Counted from the stretch's first letter, positions 18,407 through 28,285 are shown. The stretch is 64,000 bases of DNA from Brenneria bubanii (GCF_022378355.1 NZ_JAKMAJ010000003.1:248001-312000), one strand, 5' to 3'. Notes: generated from the sequence alone by a model not told the origin. Numbers and translations are program-made.

Positions 18407-19326
18407 GAGAGTGTAAAAAAATCTGTGTAAATGGCATTTTGAAGAAAACTTTCAGAGGACAACAAAATGCCTATCAGCAACGAACTTATTGACCAATTGC
18501 TCCAGGATTGACACTCCCCACAGGATCTGTTGGGATAATCTGGACTACTCAAGGAACTGACCAAACGACTGGCTGAACGAGTTCTTGAAGCCGAGATGGA
18601 TATGCATCTTGGGTATGCCGGGCATGATTCTGCTGGAAATAACTCCGGCAACTCTCGCAATAGCAAGACACCCAAGAATGTGCGTAGCCAAAACGGGGAA
18701 ATTGAGCTTCAGATCCCGCGCGACCGCAACAGTACCTTTGAACCAGCATTAATCGGCAAGAACGAGAAGCAGCTTAACGGCTTTGATGACCGCATTATTT
18801 CCCTCTATTCCAGAGGGTTATCAACCCGTGATATCCAGTCCCATTTTAAAGAAGTCTATGGGGTTGAGGTCTCCGCTGGCTTCATTTCTCAGGTGACCAA
18901 TGCAGTGATGGATGAAGTTAAGCGCTGGTAACAACGTCCGCGTAATGTGCTCTATCCCATTGTTTATTTGGACTGTATTGTTGTTAAAAGCCAGGACGGC
19001 GGGGCCGTGGTCAATAAGTCTGTTTATCTGGCACTTGGCGTCAATACCCACGGAGAAAAAGAACTACTGGGGCTGTGGATAGCCAAAACCGAGGGGGCAA
19101 AGTTCTGGTTATCGGTGATGACAGAGCTAAAGAACCGTGGACTACAGGATATCTTCATCGCCTGCTGCGACGGTCTGAAGGGTTTTCCTGACGCCATTGA
19201 AGCCGTTTATCCGCACACTAGGGTTCAGCGCTGCATCGTACATCAGGTACGAAATTCGCTGCGCTACGTCGGTTGGAAAGAGCGTAAGGCCGTTGCTGCT
19301 GACCTCCGTACCATCTATAGTTCAGC
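18407..19326 (+). mobile_element. Truncated IS256-family insertion sequence
   Basis: The left end is placed at GAGAGTGTAAAAAAATCTGT (18407), which looks like an IS256-type terminal repeat about 60 bases before the transposase start. The right part is gone: similarity to the transposase stops near 19325, so neither the right terminal repeat nor a target duplication can be found. Confidence 0.65.
18467..19325 (+). pseudogene. IS256-family transposase, three stops, truncated
   Basis: One frame from ATG 18467 is broken by TGA at 18509, TAA at 18536 and TAA at 18929. The translated parts match mutator-type (IS256) transposases: L-L-K-E-L-T-K-R-L-A-E-R-V-L-E-A-E-M, then P-R-D-R-N-S-T-F-E-P, the Y-L-D-C-I segment with the first catalytic Asp, and [10 protein letters not shown] with the second. 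The C-terminal third with the last catalytic Glu is missing. The element is dead. Confidence 0.85.
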
Positions 19327-19393
19327 GATACCCCCTCTGTCAGGATAGATGGGACCCCTATCGAAAACACTAATGACAAGATAGGACCCGATC

Positions 19394-19867
19394 GTGAAAC
19401 CTATTTCACCAGAACGTAAATCAGCCGCACTGGCTGGCATTCGTACTGTTACATTGCTTAAACCGGCTCTTGAAGCGCTCAAATCTAAAGTAGAAATCAC
19501 GGGGAACCGTCAACCGGGTGAAATTGTCTATCACCACAGGGAGTATGGTTTGACAGAGATTCAGAGTTTACGTTTCGTCTTTCTGCCTCGAGTGCAGAAA
19601 GGCGAACAAAAAATTAGTTACTCTCTCTCATCCATCGGGCAATTGTGGAACGCGGCTGTAAAACGATCTGGCATTCGTCGCCGTAATCCGTACCATACGC
19701 GCCATACTTATGCTTGTTGGTTACTATCGGCAGGTGCAAACCCTTCGTTTATTGCGAACCAAATGGGACATGAGAACGCGCAAATGGTGTATGAAATCTA
19801 CGGAAAATGGATTGAGGACATGAATGAAGATCAGGTTGGCATGCTGAACCGGAAACTCGCGCTGTGA
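19394..19867 (+). pseudogene. Prophage tyrosine integrase, C-terminal remnant
   Basis: 157 residues of the catalytic domain of a phage tyrosine recombinase. The second half is clear: H-T-R-H-T-Y-A (the H-x-x-R box), G-A-N-P-S-F-I-A-N-Q-M-G-H (the His/Lys position) and the catalytic Tyr near V-Y-E-I-Y-G-K-W. The first active-site Arg region and the whole N-terminal arm-binding domain are missing. It ends 48 bases before ttcA, the place where the integrase of the Rac prophage lies in E. coli, so it very likely drove integration into ttcA. Confidence 0.8.
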
Positions 19868-19915
19868 ATTGGTTTGCCCCTTTGGTGCCCCTTCTGGGTG
19901 TAGGAATGAATTAAA

Positions 19916-20848
19916 ATGCAAGAAAAACAATTGGTTAATAAAAAACAGCAGTACAATTTGAATAAGCTTCAAAAGCGTCTGCGTCGTAACGTGGGTGAGG
20001 CTATCGCCGATTTCAACATGATTGAAGAAGGCGATCGCATCATGGTTTGTTTGTCTGGCGGTAAAGACAGTTTCACCATGTTGGAGATTCTGCGCAACCT
20101 GCAACAAAGCGCCCCGGTTAACTTTTCATTGATCGCCGTCAACCTTGACCAGAAACAGCCGGGTTTTCCCGCATACGTATTGCCGCAATATCTTGATAAT
20201 ATTGGTATTGAGTACAAAATCGTTGAAGAAAACACCTACGGTATTGTTAAAGAGAAAATTCCGGAAGGTAAAACCACCTGTTCACTCTGTTCACGCCTGC
20301 GCCGCGGCATTTTGTATCGTACCGCGACTGAACTGGGCGCGACAAAAATCGCACTTGGCCATCACCGCGACGACATGCTGCAAACGCTGTTTCTGAATAT
20401 GTTCTACGGCGGAAAACTGAAGGGTATGCCGCCCAAGCTGATGAGCGACGACGGCAAACATGTAGTGATTCGGCCGCTGGCCTACTGCCGGGAAAAAGAT
20501 ATTGAGCGTTTTGCCGAAGCTCGTCAGTATCCGATTATTCCCTGTAATCTTTGCGGCTCGCAGCCCAATTTACAGCGGCAGGTAATCAAAGACATGCTGC
20601 GTGACTGGGATAAACATTACCCCGGACGCATCGAAACCATGTTCACCGCAATGCAAAATGTGGTCCCTTCCCACCTTGCCGACCATACGCTGTTTGATTT
20701 CAAAAGCATTCATCATGGAGCAGCGGTTATTGACGGCGGCGACCTGGCTTTCGATCGTGAAGAGATTCCGCTGCGCCCTGCCGGCTGGCGTCCGGAAGAG
20801 GATGAAACCGCTGCGGTGGATCGTCTTGACGTGCTGGAAATCAAATGA
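19916..20848 (+). CDS. ttcA: tRNA 2-thiocytidine synthase TtcA
   Basis: 310-residue enzyme that puts sulphur on cytidine 32 of certain tRNAs, using ATP and a [4Fe-4S] cluster. The PP-loop S-G-G-K-D-S is at residues 47-52; the cluster ligands are C122-x-x-C125 and C210-x-x-C213. All are intact. The prophage remnant ends just upstream and its attachment core lies inside the first 18 codons, so the present N-terminus was rebuilt by the phage end while the reading frame was kept. Confidence 0.95.
   Translation: MQEKQLVNKKQQYNLNKLQKRLRRNVGEAIADFNMIEEGDRIMVCLSGGKDSFTMLEILRNLQQSAPVNFSLIAVNLDQKQPGFPAYVLPQYLDNIGIEYKIVEENTYGIVKEKIPEGKTTCSLCSRLRRGILYRTATELGATKIALGHHRDDMLQTLFLNMFYGGKLKGMPPKLMSDDGKHVVIRPLAYCREKDIERFAEARQYPIIPCNLCGSQPNLQRQVIKDMLRDWDKHYPGRIETMFTAMQNVVPSHLADHTLFDFKSIHHGAAVIDGGDLAFDREEIPLRPAGWRPEEDETAAVDRLDVLEIK
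19954..19967 (+). repeat. Candidate right attachment site within ttcA
   Basis: CAATTTGAATAAGC at codons 13-18 of ttcA, one mismatch from 15735-15748. It corresponds to the region of E. coli ttcA (ACAACCTGAACAA) that forms the Rac prophage attachment core. Confidence 0.5.
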
Positions 20849-20942
20849 TGCGCGCATCGAGCTGACCGAGGGTTTAATATCTGCCGCGTGTACGCCGGAC
20901 GGACGATTTATCGCGGGTTTGGCGGAATCGATAGCCGGGCAT

Positions 20943-21063
20943 AAAAAAAATGCCGACGAAATCGTCGGCATGGTGTGAATCAATTGTGCTATGCAGTAAT
21001 TCAAAAAAGGAAGTAAGACAATATGGAGCGCAACGCCCATCGCTTGACGTTGCATTCACCTGC
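20943..21063 (-). ncRNA. fnrS: FnrS small regulatory RNA
   Basis: Read on the minus strand from 21063, the sequence begins GCAGGTGAATGCAACGTCAA and continues to ACTGCATAGCACAATTGATTC, as in E. coli FnrS, with nearly the whole 5' two thirds conserved. The 3' end is an intrinsic terminator, stem TGCCGACGA/TCGTCGGCA followed by eight T. About 121 nt. FnrS is made under oxygen limitation and, with Hfq, represses mRNAs of aerobic functions (sodB, cydD, maeA and others in E. coli). It lies next to zntB as in E. coli. The terminator stem is longer than the E. coli one as I remember it. Confidence 0.92.
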
Positions 21064-21112
21064 GGGAGTGATAGTGCCGTACAAACGCGTGAAAAATTTT
21101 GATATTGCTCAA
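21064..21112 (-). promoter_or_regulatory. FNR-dependent promoter of fnrS
   Basis: TTGAT-ATTG-CTCAA at 21099-21112 matches the FNR box TTGATNNNNATCAA in nine of ten positions. Its centre is 42.5 bases upstream of the inferred transcript start at 21063, the usual place for a class II FNR-activated promoter. A -10-like CACTAT lies between. Confidence 0.8.
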
Positions 21113-21180
21113 TCTAGTGGTTTTTATTTCAATCCTTGCGAACATCTATGATGCATTACGCAATAGCCATTAGGTTACGC

Positions 21181-22164
21181 TCATAACCATTTACTACGCT
21201 TTAACCACCAGGCAACGCCTGCTACCAATACTACCAACATCAGGCAAAAGGTGCCGAATCCCAGCACGGAGCTGTTACCCGGGATCCCGCCCAGATTGAC
21301 GCCAAATAATCCGGTTAAAAAGGTTGTCGGTAGAAAAACCATCGCCATAAGCGACATCGTATAGGTTCGTCGATTCATGGCATCGGTCATTAGGGTGGTA
21401 ATTTCATCCGATAACACCGTGGTGCGCGCAATGCTGGCATCCAAATCTTCCAGCCCGCGGCCTAACCTATCGGAGATTTCCTGCATTCTGCGGCGATCGT
21501 CATCCTGTATCCAGGGGAACTTTTCCACAGACAGGCGAGAAAACACGTCGCGCTGCGGCGTCATATAACGCCTCAGCACAATTAATTGTTTGCGAATCAG
21601 CGCCAGTTCGCCCTGCTGCGGCGTTTTCTGCTCCAGCAGATCTTCCTCAAGAACGATAATGCTTTCATGCAAATCATCAATAAAGTCACTGGCGTGGTCG
21701 GTCAGCGCTTCGGCCACTGAAACCAGCCAGCTCCCGCTATCGGTTGGGCCCTGGCCTTCTCGAAGATCTTCCAGCACTTCATCAATAGCCGACAGTTTAC
21801 GTCTTCGGGTTGAAATGATTAGCGTATCGGTAATAAAAATCCGCAGGGCGACCAGTTGATCCGGCCGCGCATTTTCGTTGCGGTTAATACTGCGCAGCGT
21901 GATCATTGTCCCTTCGCCCAGACGAGTGACTCTGGGTCGAACGCTTTCTCCCAATAGCGCATCGCGTACGCTGTCCGGCACCAGATTGGTTTCGGTCAGC
22001 CAATTCGCGCTGTCCGGTTTCGTCGAGTCAAGGTGCAGCCAGCAGGGCGCGGTGCTGGTGATTAAAGCATCATTGCTTATCGGCGTAATCCCGCCATTGC
22101 CGTTCAACTGATACGCATAAACAGCACCGGTATGTTGCAGTTCTTTTCCTTCAAAGGGTTCCAC
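21181..22164 (-). CDS. zntB: Zinc transporter ZntB
   Basis: 327-residue inner-membrane protein of the CorA superfamily; ZntB moves Zn2+ and forms a pentamer. A large cytoplasmic N-terminal domain is followed by two C-terminal membrane helices (about residues 270-290 and 300-322). The loop motif is G-V-N ([10 protein letters not shown]), as in ZntB rather than G-M-N of CorA. The C-terminus R-S-K-W-L is the same as in E. coli. GTG is the start, with GGAGG five bases upstream. fnrS lies downstream on the same strand. Confidence 0.93.
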   Translation of the reverse strand: MEPFEGKELQHTGAVYAYQLNGNGGITPISNDALITSTAPCWLHLDSTKPDSANWLTETNLVPDSVRDALLGESVRPRVTRLGEGTMITLRSINRNENARPDQLVALRIFITDTLIISTRRRKLSAIDEVLEDLREGQGPTDSGSWLVSVAEALTDHASDFIDDLHESIIVLEEDLLEQKTPQQGELALIRKQLIVLRRYMTPQRDVFSRLSVEKFPWIQDDDRRRMQEISDRLGRGLEDLDASIARTTVLSDEITTLMTDAMNRRTYTMSLMAMVFLPTTFLTGLFGVNLGGIPGNSSVLGFGTFCLMLVVLVAGVAWWLKRSKWL

Positions 22165-22358
22165 ATTCGCCTCCGGTGATGATGAACCATGACATCTGAT
22201 AAACTTTGCTGATCATTTTCTTGTCTAATCAAACAGATCACGATAATGAGCGAGCCAGGCGCCAGCATACAACATCAGACGGTTCATTATCGGAAAAGAG
22301 GCGTCTCAGCTTCACGCCGATCCGGGAATAAAGCTGAGGGACGGACTCACGTGTTTAA

Positions 22359-23975
22359 CTAATGCTTAATAATATAAAGCGTGTGGCTGTATGCCACATC
22401 TTCCGGATTGGTGATGGGATAACCTTTAACCCAGGGTTTAATCAGACGTCCGTTGGTATATTGATAGATAGGCGCAATGGGCGCCTCTTCCATCAGAATT
22501 TGCTCGGCGCGGTTGTAATCGTCATTCAACGCCTGAGCATTGGTCTGATTACTGGCTTCGGTCAGCAGACGATCATAATCGGCGCTTTTAAATCGGGCCA
22601 GATTACCGCTATGCTGCGAGGTGAGTAACGACAGAAAAGTGGATGGTTCATTATAGTCGCCCACCCAGGAAGCACGCACCACATCAAAATTACCGCTGTT
22701 GCGGCTATCAATGTACGTTTGCCATTCCTGATTGGATAGCTTCACCTCGACGCCCAATTTTGTTTTCCACATGGACGCCACGGCAACGGCGATCTTCTGA
22801 TGGCTTTCCGATGAGTTATATAACAGCGATAGCTTAAGCGGCTTACCGGGGCCGTAGCCGGCGGCGGACATCAGGGCTTTCGCCTGCGCGTCCAGCTCCG
22901 CCTGAGAATATTGCTGCAGCAGGCTTGGCGTCGGTTTAAAACCAGCGGTGACATCCGGCGTAAAATGATAGGCGGGCTTCTCTCCGCTCCCCAAGACCTT
23001 TTCCGCAATGATTTTACGATCGATGGCGTAAGAAAGCGCTTTTCTGATGCGAACGTCGTTTGTCGGCGCTCGCTGGGTATTAAAAGCGTAGTAATACGTG
23101 CCTAACTGCTCTGGCGTATAAACCTGGCCGGGCAACTCTTTCAATAATTTCTGGTACTGATTTTTTGGGAACGACTCGGTAATATCGATATCATTAGCCA
23201 AATAGCGTTTTGTCGCGTTTGATTCCTGATTAATCGGAACGAAGGTAACCTTGGTTAACTGGGTATTGGCATGATCCCAATAATATTCGTTTGGCGTCAG
23301 CACCAGTTTTTCATTAACTACGCGTTCTTGTAATTTAAATGCGCCGTTGCCCACCAGATTTCCCGGCTTGGTCCAGTCGTTGCCGTATTTTTCTATCGTC
23401 GCCTGATGTACCGGGAACAGACTGAAATTAGCCGTCAGGCTCACAAAGTAAGGTACCGATCTGTTGAGCTGCACCTTCAGCGTATGGTCATCAACCGCCG
23501 TCACGCCCAACTGCTCGGCAGGCAGTTTGCCGTCAATGATTTGATCGGCGTTCATGATGCCGGCCAAACGGGCGAACCAGGCAAACGTCGACGCATTCTC
23601 CGGCGCGACCAAACGACGCCAGCTGTAGACAAAATCCTTTGCCGTAACCGGATCGCCGTTAGACCAGTGAACATCATTGCGTAGGGTAAAGATAAATGTA
23701 CGATTATCGCTGGTTTGCCAGTGTTGAGCGACGCCCGGAATAAGGTTGCCGCGTTCGTCCTGATTGACCAGACCTTCAAACAGATCGCGCACCACCTGCG
23801 CTTCCGGCAGCCCCACCGCTTTTATCGGGTCCAAGGATGCGGGCTCATCCTTGATGTGGCGAACAATTTCCTGTTTTTCTGACAGCGGGGTTCCGGCCGG
23901 AACCTGCGCCGCGCTAGCATTTACGGCCACAGCCGCAAACAGTGCGGCATACAATGCGGAATGCGCATATCGCAT
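22359..23975 (-). CDS. mppA: Periplasmic murein-peptide-binding protein MppA
   Basis: 538-residue solute-binding protein of the OppA/DppA family with a signal peptide ending near A-S-A-A. It contains the family signature V-R-H-I-K-D-E-P-A-S-L-D-P. MppA captures the cell-wall tripeptide L-Ala-gamma-D-Glu-meso-DAP and passes it to the Opp transporter for recycling. The name rests on length, on place between zntB and mpaA as in E. coli, and on the divergent mpaA, which cuts the same tripeptide. An ordinary OppA paralogue cannot be excluded. Confidence 0.82.
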   Translation of the reverse strand: MRYAHSALYAALFAAVAVNASAAQVPAGTPLSEKQEIVRHIKDEPASLDPIKAVGLPEAQVVRDLFEGLVNQDERGNLIPGVAQHWQTSDNRTFIFTLRNDVHWSNGDPVTAKDFVYSWRRLVAPENASTFAWFARLAGIMNADQIIDGKLPAEQLGVTAVDDHTLKVQLNRSVPYFVSLTANFSLFPVHQATIEKYGNDWTKPGNLVGNGAFKLQERVVNEKLVLTPNEYYWDHANTQLTKVTFVPINQESNATKRYLANDIDITESFPKNQYQKLLKELPGQVYTPEQLGTYYYAFNTQRAPTNDVRIRKALSYAIDRKIIAEKVLGSGEKPAYHFTPDVTAGFKPTPSLLQQYSQAELDAQAKALMSAAGYGPGKPLKLSLLYNSSESHQKIAVAVASMWKTKLGVEVKLSNQEWQTYIDSRNSGNFDVVRASWVGDYNEPSTFLSLLTSQHSGNLARFKSADYDRLLTEASNQTNAQALNDDYNRAEQILMEEAPIAPIYQYTNGRLIKPWVKGYPITNPEDVAYSHTLYIIKH

Positions 23976-24150
23976 AATGATTTATCTCAGATAATGATGA
24001 AGTTACTGAATAACATAATAGTCAGAAAATAGGCGAAGCGACCAGTGCTAACCATGGATATTGCCGTATTTAGCGCGATCTGCATCATAGATGCTATTTT
24101 CAGCCTCAGCCGTTATGATGAAAAAGTTACCAACATCGATAGGCAGACAT

Positions 24151-24900
24151 ATGGAAAATAATACTATCGCCCTACGGGCTCGTCATTTACGCGGTAATCT
24201 GCTTTCCCTGGGCGAGCCTTATGGGAAATCACTGTTGGGCGCCCCCCTGCTCTATTTCCCTGCTGAATCGCCATGCAAGGACAGCGGTCTGGTTATTGCG
24301 GGAACGCATGGCGAAGAAACCGCATCCATCATAACCTTGTCATGCGCGTTGCGGACGTTATTGCCGGGACAGCGCAAGCACCATGTGGTGCTGGCCGTCA
24401 ATCCCGATGGTTGCCAGTTGGGATTACGCTCAAACGCCAATGGCGTCGACCTGAATCGAAATTTTCCTGCCGACAACTGGCGGGCTGGCGATACCGTATA
24501 CCGGTGGAATAGCGATGCCGACGAACGGGACGTAACCCTGTCAACCGGCAAAACGCCGGCTTCGGAACCGGAAACAAAGGCGCTTTGCGCGCTGATAGAG
24601 AAACTCAATCCCGCCTGGGTTGTCTCTTTTCATGAGCCGCTCGCCTGTATTGATGACCCGCTGCTTTCCCCTCTGGGGCAGTGGCTGGCGCAACGATTCG
24701 ATTTGCCGTTAGTCGCCAACGTCGGCTACGACACGCCCGGCTCCTTTGGCAGTTGGTGCGCCGACATAAAGTTGCCGTGCGTTACCGCGGAACTGCCGCC
24801 TATATCGGCAGATGCCGCCAGTGAATGCTACCTAAACGCAATGCTCGCACTGTTATGTCATAATTTTGATACCAATGTTGCGGACATTGCCTTAAACTGA
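24151..24900 (+). CDS. mpaA: Murein tripeptide amidase MpaA
   Basis: 249-residue M14-type zinc carboxypeptidase that removes meso-diaminopimelate from the murein tripeptide in the cytoplasm. Zinc ligands are His53 and Glu56 in G-T-H-G-E-E and His161 in S-F-H-E-P; the catalytic Glu is E214 in T-A-E-L-P-P; the substrate-binding D-L-N-R-N-F-P is present. The frame extends upstream to 24091, but ATG 24151 gives the E. coli-like N-terminus and has AGG upstream. Divergent from mppA, so uptake and processing of the same peptide are encoded side by side. Confidence 0.92.
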   Translation: MENNTIALRARHLRGNLLSLGEPYGKSLLGAPLLYFPAESPCKDSGLVIAGTHGEETASIITLSCALRTLLPGQRKHHVVLAVNPDGCQLGLRSNANGVDLNRNFPADNWRAGDTVYRWNSDADERDVTLSTGKTPASEPETKALCALIEKLNPAWVVSFHEPLACIDDPLLSPLGQWLAQRFDLPLVANVGYDTPGSFGSWCADIKLPCVTAELPPISADAASECYLNAMLALLCHNFDTNVADIALN

Positions 24901-24937
24901 GCCGCATGTTAACCACCTGTAATTAGAGGACGCATAC

Positions 24938-25441
24938 ATGTCACAGACCGTACATTTTCAAGGCAACCCCGTGCCACTGGCAGGCACTTTCCCGGCAAAA
25001 GGCGATAAAGCCAAGGCCTTTACGCTGGTTGCCAAAGACCTGTCGGACGCCTCTCTCAGCAGCTATGCTGGCAAACGTAAAATCCTGAATATCTTCCCAA
25101 GCATCGATACCGGCGTGTGTGCCACATCTGTGCGCAAATTCAACCAGTTGGCTTCAGAATTAGACAACACGGTCGTACTCTGTATCTCAGCCGACCTGCC
25201 GTTTGCACAAGCACGTTTTTGCGGTGCGGAAGGATTGAACAATGTGGTGGTGCTTTCCACACTACGCGGCGCCGAGTTTAAAGAAAACTATGGTGTCGCC
25301 GTTGCTGAGGGCGCCCTGAAAGGGCTGACGGCACGTGCGGTGGTGATCCTGGATGAGAGCGATAATGTCGTGTACAGCGAGCTGGTGAACGAAATCACCA
25401 CCGAGCCGGATTATGATAAAGCGCTGGCCGCGTTAAAGTAA
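24938..25441 (+). CDS. tpx: Thiol peroxidase Tpx
   Basis: 167-residue atypical 2-Cys peroxiredoxin that reduces peroxides, preferably lipid hydroperoxides, with thioredoxin as donor. Peroxidatic Cys61 lies in D-T-G-V-C-A-T and resolving Cys95 in A-R-F-C-G-A, matching the E. coli positions. AGAGGA precedes the ATG. It follows mpaA and marks the end of conserved order before the immunity array. Confidence 0.95.
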   Translation: MSQTVHFQGNPVPLAGTFPAKGDKAKAFTLVAKDLSDASLSSYAGKRKILNIFPSIDTGVCATSVRKFNQLASELDNTVVLCISADLPFAQARFCGAEGLNNVVVLSTLRGAEFKENYGVAVAEGALKGLTARAVVILDESDNVVYSELVNEITTEPDYDKALAALK

Positions 25442-25496
25442 TCGCCTAACTCGAAACGCAAACTCCGGGAAGACGTCGTTTACCGGTTTTTTCGCC

Positions 25497-25531
25497 AAAA
25501 TCCGCTAGCCTGTTGGTCAGCGGATTTTTTT
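25497..25531 (+). terminator. Terminator of tpx
   Basis: Stem AAAATCCGCT (25497-25506) / AGCGGATTTTTTT (25519-25531) with a 12-base loop and a seven-T tail. Confidence 0.88.
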
Positions 25532-25639
25532 AGCCTTAGTGCCAGCGGCATTCGAGCGAGGCAGCAATATGCCGGAATACCCTTTCGACATGATTGAATC
25601 GATACAGTGGATGGCTCAGACGACTTTGGCTCGATAGTG

Positions 25640-25987
25640 TTAACACCCACAGGTATCTTGAACTCGCGCTAAAAATATATCCTGTAAATCACCTTGTATT
25701 TCATCATCATCGGAAAGAAGGATGAAGTCATTATCGATATCTGGCGGGAAATGCACGCCATCAATGGTGCCGAATATTATAGATGCAGTATCAACAGAGA
25801 CGATTTTAAAGAAATCAAATATCGCTTTTTTACCATTATCGTCAAGGGAGGATATAACTCTACTTATTTCAGCATAAGCGTCTTTTCCATTACAGTTATT
25901 ATCACATATTTTTCTTTTGTAGTTTAAAAGCAGATCATCAAAGATTTCTTTAAATACTCCGGCTACAAGTTTTTCATCTTTTTTCAT
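25640..25987 (-). CDS. Small array protein, immunity-like
   Basis: 115 residues, acidic, no signal or membrane segment. The C-terminal half reads as I-F-G-T-I-D-G-V, then D-F-I-L-L and G-D-L-Q-D-I-F-L-A, a pattern I associate with small hypothetical proteins of the immunity type, but I cannot assign a family. Last (3'-most) member of the minus-strand array. GGAGC precedes the ATG. Confidence 0.6.
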   Translation of the reverse strand: MKKDEKLVAGVFKEIFDDLLLNYKRKICDNNCNGKDAYAEISRVISSLDDNGKKAIFDFFKIVSVDTASIIFGTIDGVHFPPDIDNDFILLSDDDEIQGDLQDIFLARVQDTCGC

Positions 25988-26056
25988 TTAATGCTCCTGG
26001 TAATGTGGTCAATATCGCTGGCCAAATGAATAAAACACCAGCCATAAGAGCAGATG

Positions 26057-26395
26057 TTATAATATTCTGGGGCCGTGAGGCAAAAGGTCATCCACCGATT
26101 TACCATCAATAAGCAGCTGATAACAGCGTAATATTTTTTGTGACATCTCAGCTAACGCATCGTTGTTAAAATGATAGTTTTCACATTCAATACCGACCGA
26201 TAACAAGTGAAGCTCAAGGAGTAATCGTTTGGGGATTAGCTCATCATATTTAAAAATCCGGGTTATTTCTTCTGCTACCAGCAACAGGTCATCGAAAGCC
26301 TCACTATTAATATCCCCACCCATCTTTAATGGATAAATGAACTTTTCACCCCTGTTTTGCAGTAGGGTCAATGCATTCGATCTTTCAATTTTCAT
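26057..26395 (-). CDS. Small array protein, helical, immunity-like
   Basis: 112 residues, predicted all-helical and soluble, with L-L-L-E-L-H-L-L-S-V-G-I-E-C-E-N in the middle. Not recognised as a named family. Placement, size and low GC match the rest of the array; the immunity role is inferred from context. Confidence 0.6.
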   Translation of the reverse strand: MKIERSNALTLLQNRGEKFIYPLKMGGDINSEAFDDLLLVAEEITRIFKYDELIPKRLLLELHLLSVGIECENYHFNNDALAEMSQKILRCYQLLIDGKSVDDLLPHGPRIL

Positions 26396-26477
26396 CTTTG
26401 TAATAACCTCAAAACTATCATTTACTCTGCATGTAAGATACTGACTTTATAGTTACCCTATAGTGAGTCTATTTTAT

Positions 26478-26945
26478 TTAACTTTTTATCAATGCGATAC
26501 CTTTTGGATTATCCCAATCGAGACTTTTTTTCAAAATATCAATTGCGCTACTTACATTTTCAATATAATAAACCTGATCAAATTGGTCATAATCGATCAG
26601 AGTTAACACCACCCAACGGTCTATCTTTCTTAAAAAAAGATCAAAAAATAAATAAATATTATTTTCATTGACATCTACTCCCCTATTGGCGCACACCTCA
26701 AAATCGGACAAAGATGGACCTCTTAAAGTATAAACGGAGTAGTCCTTTAATGGTATTAACTCGCCTATCAAGCTTGAATAACAAAAAGCATTATCGTTTT
26801 TTTCAAATGAAAGCAGATTATTCCAATGATATACGGCAGGTTGCTGATGGAATGAAGTTCCGCCCCAGTCAATAAAAACTTCGTTCCAGCCTATTGGGTT
26901 ATGATTTATGCCGTTCGGCAAAAAAACCTCAAATAAAACCTCCAT
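26478..26945 (-). CDS. Small array protein, immunity-like
   Basis: 155 residues with many aromatic residues (W-N-E-V-F-I-D-W-G-G near the start, R-W-V-V-L-T-L-I-D-Y in the C-terminal half). Soluble, acidic, alpha/beta by eye. No family recognised. Same strand and composition as its neighbours. Confidence 0.6.
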   Translation of the reverse strand: MEVLFEVFLPNGINHNPIGWNEVFIDWGGTSFHQQPAVYHWNNLLSFEKNDNAFCYSSLIGELIPLKDYSVYTLRGPSLSDFEVCANRGVDVNENNIYLFFDLFLRKIDRWVVLTLIDYDQFDQVYYIENVSSAIDILKKSLDWDNPKGIALIKS

Positions 26946-27057
26946 ATTTTCATTTCCCTGTATTGCTTAACGTAAAAAAACAAAATCTATAGCCAAGTAA
27001 AATGTATATACAGCAAAGATAGGATTCGCGGTCTGCTGCAGCCAGACATTTACTCAC

Positions 27058-27471
27058 CTAGTCGCATGTCTGCGATAGCTGGGTGATAGCAGGAAGATGA
27101 CGATAAAAGGAATCATCGTAAATGGATATAACATAATCCGGGCATTGCTCAAAAACTGGCGATATAAAAAAATCCCTAAGATCATCTATTTCAATAGACT
27201 TTTTGATAAATTCAAGCAAACAATTTTTTGATGCTATAACCAATTCTCCAGAGAAAAACGTTTGTCGACCTTTCTGGTAAGTAATGTTATGAGCAATAAA
27301 AAAACGTTTCTCAGATAATGCAATAGTGAGTTCGTCAATCGTTTCTATTTGTTGAATCAGACAATGGCGTTGAGTATATTGCAGCATGGCAAAGTACAGA
27401 TCATGCTTGTTTTCTCGGCAATAAATTTCTTTGTTTGCCAGAAGGTCAAATTTAAATTTATTTTTCATCAA
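27058..27471 (-). CDS. Small array protein, immunity-like
   Basis: 137 residues, soluble, no motif recognised. It has alternating strand-like segments and a C-terminal Y-V-I-S-I-Y-D-D-S-F. Placement in the array is the only functional hint. Confidence 0.55.
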   Translation of the reverse strand: MMKNKFKFDLLANKEIYCRENKHDLYFAMLQYTQRHCLIQQIETIDELTIALSEKRFFIAHNITYQKGRQTFFSGELVIASKNCLLEFIKKSIEIDDLRDFFISPVFEQCPDYVISIYDDSFYRHLPAITQLSQTCD

Positions 27472-27594
27472 TAATTCACAACCCGTTACTTCACACCATG
27501 AAGAACCTGATACGGCGATATCGATTCATAAACATGATAAAGAAAATTTTCTAGCTAGACTGACTTCCAACGCAACCGATAAAAGGCGGAGAGA

Positions 27595-27972
27595 TCAGCT
27601 TGATGAAAATCCGAAGTCTATATAACCTTCGGCGCTAATAACAAGACACCATTTGTTTACCCTATCGAAAAAGTAATGATGCTGCGGTATGTTTTCGATC
27701 GCCAGCTTGATGAAATTATCGAGCTGAGCTGGATTGAGGCATACAGCAAAATTCAGTGATGAATCGTTCAGGTAGAAGATGTTTTTACTGACTTTGATTT
27801 GATCATAGATCGAAGGTCTACCAATGAATCTCATTATTGATGTTATCCATGCCGAAAAATCACCAACCAAGCTAGTGGATTCATGTTTACAAGATTTTGA
27901 CCAATCGATTTTAGAGCCTTTCCACTCAAAGGCGTCGCTGATTTCATTCGCCAGGGTTTCCCACTCATCCAC
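27595..27972 (-). CDS. Small array protein, immunity-like, start unclear
   Basis: 125 residues from GTG 27972, ending K-W-C-L-V-I-S-A-E-G-Y-I-D-F-G, a type of ending I have seen in small immunity-like proteins. The frame stays open upstream to 28029 and would add a sensible N-terminus (E-V-K-I-L-I-S-T-I-D-N-P-P-S-L), but no ATG, GTG or TTG with a ribosome-binding site is there. The original start may have been lost. Confidence 0.55.
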   Translation of the reverse strand: MDEWETLANEISDAFEWKGSKIDWSKSCKHESTSLVGDFSAWITSIMRFIGRPSIYDQIKVSKNIFYLNDSSLNFAVCLNPAQLDNFIKLAIENIPQHHYFFDRVNKWCLVISAEGYIDFGFSSS

Positions 27973-28285
27973 TAAGCTGGGAGGGTTATCTATAGTCGAT
28001 ATCAGTATCTTAACTTCATTATCAATGGGTCATAAATTTATCCGGCATCAGTACTTAAAAGCGCTGTTCTTCCTCGCCTGTCTTCATTATATGAATACCC
28101 TGCGAGTATTATATCAATAGCCATTCATTAGCATCGTCGAGGTAATTAAAACACTGATTATAAATGTAATCTATACAGATAAACTGAAAGTGAAGCGTGG
28201 TACTTTTATCTATGCAATTTGAAGTAAAAATGCCAGGATATTATTATTTTAGCAGTTCCGACAAATAACAAGTAATCCATTAACT

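Noticed and set aside
18253-18492. Frame from TTG 18253 as a full gene
   Set aside because: It crosses the left end of the IS element, so its C-terminal part is IS sequence; only the front could be an old gene.
20570-21055. 161-codon minus-strand frame across fnrS
   Set aside because: It overlaps ttcA in antisense and runs through the FnrS RNA and its terminator.
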